DNA from: Raineyella antarctica
GTDB lineage: Bacteria > Actinomycetota > Actinomycetes > Propionibacteriales > Propionibacteriaceae
Reading direction: 5' to 3'
DNA: 64,000 nt
Assembly (NCBI RefSeq): GCF_900092135.1
Contig: NZ_FMYF01000004.1
Location: 124,001-188,000 of the forward strand
The position numbers and the translations under genes are program-made. The notes beneath the pieces were generated by a model. The model searched no databases and had not been told where the DNA came from. It worked only from the letters and a program-made list of their open reading frames with translations. Below, piece by piece: positions 1 to 7,795 of the stretch; within the stretch, counting starts at the first letter, position 1, and every line of letters starts with the position of its first letter.

Positions 1-248
1 CGGCCGGCACCGCGATCCTGATCGCAGCCATGTCGCTCGGCGCAGCTCGGGCCGCCACCGGTGGGGCAGAGGCAGCTACTGCCCAGGCCACCGGCACCCA
101 GCTCGCCTTCATCGTCGGCGGCATCATCGCCCTGGTTGCGGTGGCCGTCTCGCCGCTGGTCAAGCGCCTCCCCGTTGCCCCGTCGGCCGCCCCTGCCGAG
201 GCGTCCGCGGCCGAGGACCAGACCGAGTCGGTCAGCGTCAACGCCTGA
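1..248 (+). CDS. C-terminal end of an MFS drug exporter (partial)
   Basis: The window opens inside this gene. Reading the third frame from base 3 gives about 80 residues up to TGA at 246-248. They end in one hydrophobic membrane helix (QLAFIVGGIIALVAVAVSPL) followed by a short basic turn and a cytoplasmic tail rich in Ala and Glu. A last helix after an Ala/Gly-rich loop is how the 14-helix DHA2 (EmrB/QacA) exporters finish, so an MFS efflux protein is the best guess. The first methionine visible in the window (base 30) lies inside the frame and is not the true start. Substrate cannot be told. Confidence 0.6.
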   Translation, partial: AGTAILIAAMSLGAARAATGGAEAATAQATGTQLAFIVGGIIALVAVAVSPLVKRLPVAPSAAPAEASAAEDQTESVSVNA

Positions 249-262
249 CACACGCGTTCGCC

Positions 263-301
263 ACTCGGGCCGCAGCGGGACTCTCCCGCTGCGGCCCGAG
301 T
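263..301 (+). terminator. Strong hairpin terminator after the MFS gene
   Basis: An 18-bp perfect inverted repeat (263-280 and 284-301) with a 3-base CTC loop begins 15 bases after the stop codon. There is no T-run, as is usual in high-GC actinobacteria, where such long GC hairpins act as terminators. Confidence 0.8.
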
Positions 302-332
302 CCATCCCCGCTCAACGGGACGGCCAATTCGG

Positions 333-458
333 GGTGAGCCGAATCTGACGCCCCAGCCAGTGGCCCTCCCTCGCCCCGCTCGAAGAACGACGCAGGGACG
401 GGGATCGTCACGGTTCTCGCTCCAGGGTGGCGAGTCGAGGTATCAGATTCGGCTCACC
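333..458. repeat. 126-bp element with perfect 16-bp terminal inverted repeats (MITE-like)
   Basis: GGTGAGCCGAATCTGA at 333-348 is repeated exactly inverted at 443-458, enclosing 94 bases with no credible gene. The unit sits between the hairpin terminators of two convergent genes, a neutral place for an insertion. No target duplication is obvious at the edges. It could equally be a long-range RNA stem. Confidence 0.45.
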
Positions 459-498
459 GCACGGGGGTCCGGCCCGATTGTCCGCTTCCGCCTGATGC

Positions 499-536
499 AC
501 GAGTGCCGCCCGCCCCGATGGGCGGACGGCACTCGT
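499..536 (-). terminator. Hairpin terminator for phoX
   Basis: ACGAGTGCCG followed by a C-rich stretch pairs with the complementary arm at 520-536 (one G-U type mismatch) around a short loop. It lies 25 bases past the phoX stop codon, so it probably ends the phoX transcript. Confidence 0.7.
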
Positions 537-560
537 CGGTTCCGGGCGGGGCCGGGGGGA

Positions 561-1991
561 TCAGCGCTTGGCGTTCTCCACGTTCGCGTTGCTCGGGTCA
601 CCGAACGGGCCGGTGATGGCCAGGGTGTAGCCCGGGCCCTGGATGTTCACGAACAGCGTGCTGCCGGCCTGGTTGAAGGCGGGGCCGCAGAACTCGGAGT
701 CGCCGGACGTGTTGAGGGCCAGCGGGTAGGCCTTGCCCTCCTTGGTCACGCCGACCAGGTGCGACTTGCCGTCGCCGTCCTCGGCCAGGATCAGGCCGCC
801 GTCGGGGGAGACGGTGATGTTGTCCGGGCCGTCGAAGTTGTTGCCCTCGGCGTCCGGGTCGGTGTTGACCGCGAAGATGGTCTTCAGGGTGACGGTCTGC
901 GACTTCGGGTCGTAAAACCAGACCTGGCCGTCGTGTTCCTTGGCCGAGCCGTCGCTCGTGCGGGCGAAGCTGGCGACGAAGTAGGTGCCGCCGTCGGCCC
1001 ACCACATGCCCTCGAGCTTGCGCGAGCGGGTGATCTCGCCATCGGCGAACTGCTTGCGGATGGAGGTGACCTTGGCGTCGCGATCGGGGACGTCGATCCA
1101 CTGGACCTTGTAACGGGTGCCCGGCTGGGTCGCCTCGGACAGGTCGCCGACGAAGGTGGAGCCGGCGAAGCATTTCATCGCCTCGAGGACTCCGGCGGTG
1201 TCACCGCCCTCGGACTTGGCCAGGTTGACCAGGGCCTCCTTGCCACCCTTGAAGCCCTTGGGGGCGGTCCAGCGGAAGAAGAGGCCGTTCGGGTTGCCGG
1301 CGTCCTCGGTGCCGTAGACGGTCCAGTCGCTCGGGTCGATGGCGACGGCCTCGTGCGCGTAGCGGCCGAGGAACTTCAGCGGGACGTTCGACTTGCCGTA
1401 GTTGGCGGCCTGGGAGGTCGGGTCGACCTCGAAGACGTAGCCGTGGTCCTTCTGCAGGCCGCCGGCCTTCGCCTTGGCCTCGGTCTCCTCGCAGGTGAGC
1501 CAGGTACCCCACGGGGACACGCCGCCGGCGCAGTTGTTGTGCGTGCCGGCGACCGAGACGTACTGCTGGGTGTTGTTGTTGGCGGCATCGACGACGATCG
1601 TCGTGGTACCGCCGATGCTCATGGCGTCGTAGACCAGGCGCTCGTCGACATGGGGGACAGGGAACTTCTCGCTGCCGCTGTTCTCATGGTTGGTGACCAG
1701 GACCGAGCCACCGTTGGACCCCGGGAAGACACCCATGGCGTCGGGATCGGACGGGTGCACCAGGCCACCAGCTGTCTCGCCGGCCTTGGCGATCACCTTG
1801 TAGTCAAAGCCCTCGGGCAGGGCCAGGACGGCGCCTGGCTTGTGGACGAGCTTGCCGTAGCCCAGTGACGGACGGGTGTCGGCGGCCGCTGTGCGGACGA
1901 ACGGTGCGAGGCTGCCGGCGCCGGCCAGGGCGAAGCCCAGGCTGACGGCCGAGCCGCCGAGGAAGCCACGGCGCGAGACGTTGGAAGTCAT
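561..1991 (-). CDS. phoX: PhoX-family alkaline phosphatase (DUF839), Tat-exported
   Basis: A 476-residue protein matching the PhoX/DUF839 family. Enzymes of this family hydrolyse phosphate monoesters outside the membrane and use an iron-calcium centre. The N terminus carries a twin-arginine signal (SRRGFLG at residues 6-12, a hydrophobic core, then likely cleavage after AAA near residue 37), so it is exported folded. The body shows the typical Asp/Glu/Asn-rich beta-propeller repeats, for example NHENSG and AEDGDG. The start is supported by a GGAGA ribosome site just before ATG. The gene stands alone between a terminator and an iron-box-like palindrome. It should scavenge phosphate from organic esters; family assignment is firm, substrate range is not. 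Confidence 0.88.
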   Translation of the reverse strand: MTSNVSRRGFLGGSAVSLGFALAGAGSLAPFVRTAAADTRPSLGYGKLVHKPGAVLALPEGFDYKVIAKAGETAGGLVHPSDPDAMGVFPGSNGGSVLVTNHENSGSEKFPVPHVDERLVYDAMSIGGTTTIVVDAANNNTQQYVSVAGTHNNCAGGVSPWGTWLTCEETEAKAKAGGLQKDHGYVFEVDPTSQAANYGKSNVPLKFLGRYAHEAVAIDPSDWTVYGTEDAGNPNGLFFRWTAPKGFKGGKEALVNLAKSEGGDTAGVLEAMKCFAGSTFVGDLSEATQPGTRYKVQWIDVPDRDAKVTSIRKQFADGEITRSRKLEGMWWADGGTYFVASFARTSDGSAKEHDGQVWFYDPKSQTVTLKTIFAVNTDPDAEGNNFDGPDNITVSPDGGLILAEDGDGKSHLVGVTKEGKAYPLALNTSGDSEFCGPAFNQAGSTLFVNIQGPGYTLAITGPFGDPSNANVENAKR

Positions 1992-2018
1992 TCTTCTCCT
2001 TCGGGACTGCTCAGGGGA

Positions 2019-2035
2019 TAGGTAAACCTCACCTA
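2019..2035. promoter_or_regulatory. DtxR/IdeR-like iron box upstream of phoX
   Basis: Read towards phoX the site is TAGGTGAGGTTTACCTA. It has matching TAGGT/ACCTA arms and agrees with the core of the DtxR/IdeR consensus (TAGGTTAGGCTAACCTA) at 14 of 17 positions. Its centre is 36 bases before the phoX start, in the expected core promoter, so an iron-loaded repressor binding here would block transcription. Regulation is inference; the match is seen. Confidence 0.55.
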
Positions 2036-2149
2036 CCTTGTCCCGCTCCCGTCAACTCAGGGAGCCCTCAGGATGACCACGAGGTGAACGACTCCCGACC
2101 GTTGGGTGACGCAGGGCATTGAGGGCCCCCGGGAGGTCCTCGCCAGGAA

Positions 2150-2620
2150 TCACTCCGCGTCGTACACGCCCCTGAGTAGCCGGGGGACCGGGACGTCTCC
2201 CTCGGGCCGGGACGCCAGGGCCCGTGCCCACGAGACCAGGGCGGACACGTCGATGCCATAGGGCTCCTCGGCCGCGTACGGCTCGAGGGCATCGGCGCCC
2301 CGGGTCGTCACCGCGACCGCGCCGTGCGTGTTGCCGCGCCGCTGGTGGGTGAGCCCGACGGCGAGCTGCGCGAGTCCTTGCCAGAGCCCGCGATGCGCGG
2401 GATCCGACGCCTTCCACTGGTCCTCGAACACCTCGTGGGCGTGGAAGGGCATTTCGCGATCCAGGTAGTCCTGCGCGGCGTCGAGGGCCTCGGCGGCGGT
2501 CCGGGACCGGTACTCGACCTTCTCGATCCCACTGGTTCCGCGGGGCAGCGGACGTCCGAGGCCGTCCCGAGGACGAGCGTTCTCGGGACGGCCCTCGGCA
2601 TTGCGGTCACGGGTGGTCAT
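2150..2620 (-). CDS. DUF309 domain protein
   Basis: 156 residues. The segment FHAHEVFEDQWK (around residues 55-66) followed by GLWQGLAQLAVGLTHQRRGN is the conserved pair of helices of the DUF309 family, a small helical bundle found in bacteria and plastids. Its biochemical role has not been settled. The first 35 residues are basic and low in complexity. Start ATG at 2620 has only a weak ribosome site. The gene is transcribed in the same direction as its neighbours but with gaps of over 75 bases, so operon membership is uncertain. Confidence 0.75.
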   Translation of the reverse strand: MTTRDRNAEGRPENARPRDGLGRPLPRGTSGIEKVEYRSRTAAEALDAAQDYLDREMPFHAHEVFEDQWKASDPAHRGLWQGLAQLAVGLTHQRRGNTHGAVAVTTRGADALEPYAAEEPYGIDVSALVSWARALASRPEGDVPVPRLLRGVYDAE

Positions 2621-2699
2621 GTCCCCAGTGTGCCGCGACGTCCGCGGCTGTGGCGGGTCGCCAGCCCGGGCCCCGGCGCAGTCGGTCTCGTCTGCCGTG

Positions 2700-3134
2700 T
2701 CAGTCGCGCGGCAGGGCGGAGGCGATCACACCGGTCAGCACGCCGATGCCCACGGTCAGGGCCGACACGCCGTAGGCCAGGACGGAGGTGAAGAGGGAGG
2801 CCCGCAGGAAGTTGGCCTGCATCACCATCTCGCGGGTGCCGGCGATCTCGCCCGCACGCTCGGTGTCACCGGCGGCGTTCGCCTCCATCCACTCCTCGCT
2901 GATCTCGGCGAAGGTGCGGCCACCGCCCATGTTCAGCGCGTGCTTCTCGATCACCGCTGCCTGGGCGAAGGCGGTGATCGGGTCGGCGACGGGTCGGCCC
3001 TTGAACTTCTCGGAGTCCGGGTGGACCTCGATCTTCTGGGCCTTGAGCTGCTGGGTGATGACGACCCAGGCCGCGCCACCGGCGGTGACAAGGAGGGGAC
3101 TGGCCAGACGCAGCAGGACACGAGCAGTACTCAT
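2700..3134 (-). CDS. Small two-helix membrane protein of unknown function
   Basis: 144 residues with a membrane segment at about 8-26 (LLRLASPLLVTAGGAAWVVI) and another near the C terminus (SVLAYGVSALTVGIGVLTGVI). Between them is a charged soluble domain containing KAQKIEVHPDSEKFKG and a Gly-rich NMGGG turn. Proteins of this kind in actinobacteria have at times been labelled aromatic ring-opening dioxygenase LigA, but I see no metal-binding or dioxygenase motif and would not transfer that name. ATG at 3134 is preceded by GAGGAA. Function unknown. Confidence 0.7.
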   Translation of the reverse strand: MSTARVLLRLASPLLVTAGGAAWVVITQQLKAQKIEVHPDSEKFKGRPVADPITAFAQAAVIEKHALNMGGGRTFAEISEEWMEANAAGDTERAGEIAGTREMVMQANFLRASLFTSVLAYGVSALTVGIGVLTGVIASALPRD

Positions 3135-3297
3135 GGGGGGTTCCTCTTCCGTAGGGGGATGTTCAGCCGTCAGCCTATGCCGAGAACATCTGGCCGCTCA
3201 GTACGCGACCACCCGGGCGAGGATCCGGCGGGTCGCTGGACCGGATGCCGGCCGGGTCCCTCGGCACCGCCTCGATGCCGCCTCGGTGGCACCGAGG

Positions 3298-5106
3298 TCA
3301 GGCGTCGCTGGTGCGCGCGGCGAGACGGCGTACGGACAGTCCCTGGAGGATCATCGAGGCGGCCAGGCAGGCGCCGACCCCCTCACCTGCCCGCATCCGC
3401 AGTGCCAGTAACGGCTCCAGGCCCAGCTCGTCGAGTACGACCCGATGGGCCCGCTCCCTACTGACCTGTCCCGCGACGAGGTAGGCCTGCACCGCCGGTT
3501 CGATCCTGGCCGCGCACAGCCCCGGCAGGGAACCGGCCAGGCCGTCCAGGACCACCGGGGAGCCGGCCTCGACCGCACCCAGCACCACGCCGGTCAGGAC
3601 GGCGATCTCCCCACCGCCCAGGACCGCCAACAGCTCGGAAACGCCGTTGTGGCCGCTGACCGACTCGGTCGGCGCCTCTGCGGGTGTCCCGGCCCGCCAG
3701 CGCGCCAGGGCCGCCTCGACGACCCGCTGCTTGCGGGCCAGCATCGCGGCATCGGCGCCCGAGCCCAGCCCGACCGCCTGTCCGGGCTCCAGACCGGTCA
3801 GGGCACAGGTCAGGGCCGCGGCCACCGTGGTGTTGCCGATCCCGACCTCGCCGATCGCCACCAGCCCATGGCGGGCCACCTCCCGCCCGATCTCCCGACC
3901 GGCCTCCAGCATCCGGTCCACATCGGCGCGGCCGAGGGCGTCGGAACCGGCGAGGTCACCTCGCGGGCCTGACGGGAGCACGTGGCGGACGCCGGGGACC
4001 GGGCCCCCGTCGATCCCGGCATCGATGACCAGGTGCGCGAGACCGGCCGAGGTCGCGGCGGCCACGCCGACCGAGCGGCCGGCCGCGGCTGCCTCCACCA
4101 CGTCGCGTCCCGCGCTGGACGGGAAGGCACTGACGCCGTACGCAGCCACCGGATGGTCCGCGCCCGCCAGCACGAGGATGCCGCTGTCGAGGGCGGCACC
4201 GCCGATCGCGGTGATCCGGTTCAGGACCCGGTCCAGGAGGCCGAGGGACTCGGGTGGTGACAGCAGCTCGTCGCTGCCGTCGGTCGCCTCGACCATCCGG
4301 TCGGCCGCCGGTGCGGTGACCTTCAGGTGGGAAGCGGGACGTGCGGGTTGGTCGGCGTGGGGCCAGTGGTCGTGCAGCAGGACGTCTTCCACGGGGAGGC
4401 GCCGGGACCAGGCGGCCCGCTCCAGGCCGGGGGAGGGCGGGCGCTCGTCCGGCCAGCCCAGGCAGAGCCAGCCCAGTGTCTCGACCCCCTCGGGCAGGCC
4501 CAGCAGCCCGGCCAGTTCGGCGGGTTCGAAGAGGGTCACCCAGCCCATGCCGAGCCCGAGGGCTCGCGAGGTGAGCCACATGTTCTCGATCGCCGCCGCG
4601 CACGACCACATGTCGGCGTCAGGAAAGGTGGCCCGGCCGAGTACCCCGTCGGCAGGGACCCGCCGGTCACACGCCACGACGATGCCCAACGGGGCCTCGC
4701 GCAGTCCCTCCAGCTTGAGGTCCAGCAGGCGTGCGGCCCGGTCCTCGGTCATCCCGGCGGCCTGCCGGACCCGTCCGCGGTCGGCCATGGCGGCCGCCCG
4801 GTCGCGGATGCCCGGATCGCCGACGACGATGAACCGCCAGGGTTGCGAATGCCCCACGGAGGGACCGTGGTGGCCGGCCGTCACCACCCGCTCCACCAAC
4901 GCGGCCGGCACCGGGTCGGGACGGTAGCGGCGGATGTCGCGGCGCGCGTCGATGATCCGGGTCAATGCATCGACGTCCGCCTCCGGGAACCCCCAGCCGG
5001 CCGGGTCGTCGCGGCGCGTCCGGGCCGAGGTGGTGTCGCCGACGGTCGGCACCGGCCGCGGCCACGTCATCGGTGCGCCCGGTCGCTCTCGTGTGTCATC
5101 GCTCAT
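3298..5106 (-). CDS. bluB-cobT: BluB-CobT fusion: 5,6-dimethylbenzimidazole synthase and phosphoribosyltransferase
   Basis: One 602-residue protein carries two steps of vitamin B12 lower-ligand assembly. The N-terminal flavin domain (about 45-235) is BluB, with RRDIRRYRPD and the signature PSVGHSQPWRF (82-92); BluB cleaves FMNH2 with oxygen to give 5,6-dimethylbenzimidazole. The C-terminal domain (about 265-595) is CobT, which transfers phosphoribose from nicotinate mononucleotide to that base. It shows GEVGIGNTTVAAAL, LGGGEIAVLTG and the late catalytic Glu in GEGVGA. A fused bluB/cobT is known from Propionibacterium freudenreichii. I place the start at ATG 5106, behind AGGAGG, not at an in-frame ATG 39 bases upstream. 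No cobalamin riboswitch is recognisable ahead of it. Confidence 0.92.
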   Translation of the reverse strand: MSDDTRERPGAPMTWPRPVPTVGDTTSARTRRDDPAGWGFPEADVDALTRIIDARRDIRRYRPDPVPAALVERVVTAGHHGPSVGHSQPWRFIVVGDPGIRDRAAAMADRGRVRQAAGMTEDRAARLLDLKLEGLREAPLGIVVACDRRVPADGVLGRATFPDADMWSCAAAIENMWLTSRALGLGMGWVTLFEPAELAGLLGLPEGVETLGWLCLGWPDERPPSPGLERAAWSRRLPVEDVLLHDHWPHADQPARPASHLKVTAPAADRMVEATDGSDELLSPPESLGLLDRVLNRITAIGGAALDSGILVLAGADHPVAAYGVSAFPSSAGRDVVEAAAAGRSVGVAAATSAGLAHLVIDAGIDGGPVPGVRHVLPSGPRGDLAGSDALGRADVDRMLEAGREIGREVARHGLVAIGEVGIGNTTVAAALTCALTGLEPGQAVGLGSGADAAMLARKQRVVEAALARWRAGTPAEAPTESVSGHNGVSELLAVLGGGEIAVLTGVVLGAVEAGSPVVLDGLAGSLPGLCAARIEPAVQAYLVAGQVSRERAHRVVLDELGLEPLLALRMRAGEGVGACLAASMILQGLSVRRLAARTSDA

Positions 5107-5337
5107 GGTCCGCTTCCTCCTGGTGCCCGATGCCTGGTCATGCACGCCAGGAGTCCGCCCCTTGGCGGGTGGCAGGGAAGGCTCGACGTGACGCCGTTGT
5201 CACGCCGAGCGGTGGACGGCATTCAGGTGGCCGGGAACTCTCGTACCCGCGTGCGATCTGCCGTCGGGGCCAAGTTACGACATGTCTGCGGGGCGCTCGT
5301 GGTGGGGGTCGGAACCGGGGCACACGGGCCGGGGCCG

Positions 5338-5784
5338 TCAGCTGTCGGCCGACGGACGGGAACGGCCGCGCTTGACCTCGGAGCGCCGATGCTTGGTCTC
5401 GAGTCGGCGGCGCCGCGAACCTCGCGTGGGGCGGGTCGGCCGCCGTGGCGGTGGTGGTGGTCCCAGTGACGTACGGAGGAGAGCGGCCATCCGTTCCCGA
5501 GCGGCGCGGCGGTTGCGCAGCTGGGAGCGGAACTCGGCGGCCTCCACGGTGAGGATGGTGTCGGCCAGCCTCCCGGCGAGCTGTTCGGCCAGTCGCTCCC
5601 GCTGTGCGGTGGTCAGCATGTCCAGGGCGGCGAGGTCGAGGCTGAGCTGCACCCGCGAATCGGAGGTGTTGACACCCTGGCCACCGGGGCCGGAGGCGTG
5701 CGTGAAGCGCTCCCGCAGCAGGTCGCCGGGGATGACGAGGCCTTCGGGCAGGCCGGGTCCGGGCGCGACGAGGAGGTCTTCCAC
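5338..5784 (-). CDS. arfB: ArfB (YaeJ) ribosome-rescue peptidyl-tRNA hydrolase
   Basis: 148 residues. The release-factor-like catalytic loop SGPGGQGVNTSDSRV places GGQ at 34-36, and the C terminus is a long basic tail (many Arg/Lys from about 110) that in ArfB threads into the mRNA channel of stalled ribosomes. Size and layout match ArfB and not a full release factor, since codon-recognition domains are absent. It hydrolyses the nascent chain from tRNA on non-stop complexes. It is transcribed divergently from the next gene with a 62-base gap. Confidence 0.9.
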   Translation of the reverse strand: MEDLLVAPGPGLPEGLVIPGDLLRERFTHASGPGGQGVNTSDSRVQLSLDLAALDMLTTAQRERLAEQLAGRLADTILTVEAAEFRSQLRNRRAARERMAALLRTSLGPPPPPRRPTRPTRGSRRRRLETKHRRSEVKRGRSRPSADS

Positions 5785-5846
5785 CCGTCCAGTGTCGTCC
5801 CTCTCGGCGCACCTACGCTGGTGGTGGGAGTGAGGAGGTCCCGGGG

Positions 5847-6311
5847 ATGGCGACGGTGTGCTTCGTGGGACTGGACGAGCTGGGGCTCGCCCAGCTCGCC
5901 GAGGGGATGGCGCGCGCCCGTGCCGAGGGCGACTTCACCACCGACAGTGCCAACCGGCAGCCGTACGACGAGGTCGCCCCGCAGGTGTGCCGGGAGATGG
6001 CGGCCACGCGCCGTCCGGTGGAGCTGGCCCGACCGCGGCTCCTGCAGCCCGACGAGTTCGCCCGGCACCAACAGGTCATCGTGCTGGGGTTCCGCAATCC
6101 CCAGGGGTTCGTCGCGCTGCCCGCCGGGATCCGGCCGTCGGCCGAGGTGTGGGCGATCGACCCGGCCGGCCCGGACGAGGACCAGGCGCACTGGCTGCAC
6201 GGCGTGCGTCGCGGGCTGGAACGGCGCCTGGCCCGACTGGTGTACGACCTGAAGTCCCCGGACCGGGAGTGCTGCCACAGCGGCTGCGTGAACTGCGTGC
6301 TGGACCGCTGA
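5847..6311 (+). CDS. LMW-phosphatase-like protein with C-terminal CCxxxCxxC tail
   Basis: 154 residues. The first 130 resemble the low-molecular-weight phosphatase/arsenate reductase fold: an N-terminal beta strand, alternating helices, and a closing WAIDPAG...LHGVRRGLERRLARLV helix like the ends of ArsC-type proteins. However, the CX5R phosphate-binding loop is missing, so this is not an active phosphatase. The protein ends with CCHSGCVNCVLDR (Cys 142, 143, 147 and 150). This resembles the CCxSGCxNCV motif of oxidoreductase-like domains and could bind zinc or a redox metal. ATG has a good AGGAGG site. I do not recognise a named family for the whole protein. Confidence 0.75.
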   Translation: MATVCFVGLDELGLAQLAEGMARARAEGDFTTDSANRQPYDEVAPQVCREMAATRRPVELARPRLLQPDEFARHQQVIVLGFRNPQGFVALPAGIRPSAEVWAIDPAGPDEDQAHWLHGVRRGLERRLARLVYDLKSPDRECCHSGCVNCVLDR

Positions 6312-6416
6312 CCCTGCTGCATGCCCCACAGCCTGGCCGGGTGGCACGGCCCGGGGAATACTCCCGGGTCGGCGATGCGCTACAACGACTGACCGTCCGA
6401 CCACAGAGGAGCGCAG

Positions 6417-7448
6417 ATGAGCCGCATCATCCAGAGGTTTTCCATCGCCGAGGGTCCCTGGCCGGGCGTGGACCCGTTCCTCTTCACCGCCCACCACCTG
6501 GATGCCTTCCCTGCCGCCGATGGCGACAGCATGCGCCCTTCGTCGGGGCGGGAGGGTCGCCAGGAGGGGATGGACTTCTCCGGCAAGGACGGCTGGAGCA
6601 TGTACCACGGCGAGACGGTCCCGGGGTTCCCGCAGCATCCGCACCGCGGCTTCGAGACCATCACGGTGGTCGAGGAGGGACTGGTCGACCACACCGACTC
6701 CGAGGGTGCCGTGGCCCGCTACGGCGCCGGCGACACCCAGTGGCTGACCGCCGGCCGCGGGGTGGCGCATGCCGAGATGTTCCCGCTGGTCCACGACGAC
6801 GCACCCAACCCGCTGCACCTGTTCCAGATCTGGATCAACCTGGCGCCCGAGGACAAGCAGGCCGACCCGCACTTCGCCATGTTCTGGGCCGAGGACACCC
6901 CGGTGGTCGAGGTGCAGGACGTCGCGGGACGTACGTCCCGGGTGAAGGTCGTCGCCGGAGTGTACGGGGAGGCCCGCCCGCTCACCCCGCCGCCGCACTC
7001 CTGGGCGGCACGGCCCGAGGCCGGGGTGGCGGTCTGGCATGCGACGCTGGAGCCGGGGGCGACCCTGACGCTGCCGGCGGCCACCGTCGCGCAGGTCGTC
7101 CGGACCATCTACGCCTACGACGGTGAGCTCACGGTCGATGGCCAGACGCTGGTCGCCGAGGGTGCGGTGGTGGAGGCGGACAGCCCGCTGCCGGTGACCG
7201 CCGGGGGCGACGGCGCCCGGCTGCTGGTCCTGCAGGGGCGTCCGATCGGGGCGCCGGTGGTCCAGCAGGGACCGTTCGTGGCGAACTCGCGGGACGAGCT
7301 GGTGCAGGCGTTCACCGACTACCGGGCCGGGGAGTTCGGCCGGTGGACCCTGCCGGTCGACGACCCGGTGCAGCCCCGGGAGGCCGGCCGCTTCGCCCGC
7401 TATCCGGACGGGACCGTCCTGACGCCCGCTGGGCCCACGTCCAGCTGA
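6417..7448 (+). CDS. Pirin-family cupin protein
   Basis: 343 residues with the two cupin barrels of pirins. The N-terminal barrel carries the metal ligands in HPHRGFET (His74, His76) and GVAHAE (His118, Glu120), matching the Fe ligands of characterised pirins. Some members act as quercetinases, others as regulators or redox sensors, so the reaction here is open. AGAGGAG precedes the ATG by a normal distance. The gene follows the phosphatase-like gene by 105 bases in the same direction; a small GC hairpin (6350-6368) lies between. It converges on ynfA with only two bases between their ends. Confidence 0.9.
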   Translation: MSRIIQRFSIAEGPWPGVDPFLFTAHHLDAFPAADGDSMRPSSGREGRQEGMDFSGKDGWSMYHGETVPGFPQHPHRGFETITVVEEGLVDHTDSEGAVARYGAGDTQWLTAGRGVAHAEMFPLVHDDAPNPLHLFQIWINLAPEDKQADPHFAMFWAEDTPVVEVQDVAGRTSRVKVVAGVYGEARPLTPPPHSWAARPEAGVAVWHATLEPGATLTLPAATVAQVVRTIYAYDGELTVDGQTLVAEGAVVEADSPLPVTAGGDGARLLVLQGRPIGAPVVQQGPFVANSRDELVQAFTDYRAGEFGRWTLPVDDPVQPREAGRFARYPDGTVLTPAGPTSS

Positions 7449-7450
7449 GC

Positions 7451-7786
7451 TCAGGCCCCGCGGGGCGCGTACATGATCACTGCGACCCCTGCCAGGCAGA
7501 GCAGGGCGCCGGCCACGTCGAACCTGTCGGGCCGGAAGCCATCGATGGCCATTCCCCACAGCAGCGAACCGGCGACGAACACCCCGCCGTACGCCGCCAG
7601 GATCCGGCCGAAGTTGGCTTCCGGCTGCAAGGTCGCGACGAACCCGTAGAGCCCGAGGGCGATCACGCCAGCCCCGATCCAGGCCCAGCCGCGGTGCTCT
7701 CGCACCCCCTGCCAGACCAGCCAGGCGCCGCCGATCTCGGCGAGTGCCGCCGCGACGAACAGGACCAGGGACCGTACGACATCCAT
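7451..7786 (-). CDS. ynfA: YnfA/UPF0060 small membrane protein
   Basis: 111 residues and four membrane helices, with the family hallmarks [14 protein letters not shown] near the start, [31 protein letters not shown] in pieces through the middle, and [17 protein letters not shown] at the end. UPF0060 proteins resemble small multidrug resistance transporters, but their substrate is not established. No ribosome site precedes ATG 7786; instead TAGGGT (7793-7798 read in reverse) lies at -12 to -7, so translation is probably leaderless. It sits ten bases from the end of yeiH, on the same strand. Confidence 0.92.
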   Translation of the reverse strand: MDVVRSLVLFVAAALAEIGGAWLVWQGVREHRGWAWIGAGVIALGLYGFVATLQPEANFGRILAAYGGVFVAGSLLWGMAIDGFRPDRFDVAGALLCLAGVAVIMYAPRGA

Positions 7787-7795
7787 CCCCGGACC

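Noticed and set aside
2700-3134. Naming the two-helix protein LigA dioxygenase
   Set aside because: The label circulates in databases for similar proteins but no catalytic or metal-binding feature supports it.
5107-5337. Cobalamin riboswitch upstream of bluB-cobT
   Set aside because: I looked for the B12 box and the conserved GGGAA/CCGGTG elements on the minus strand and could not find them.
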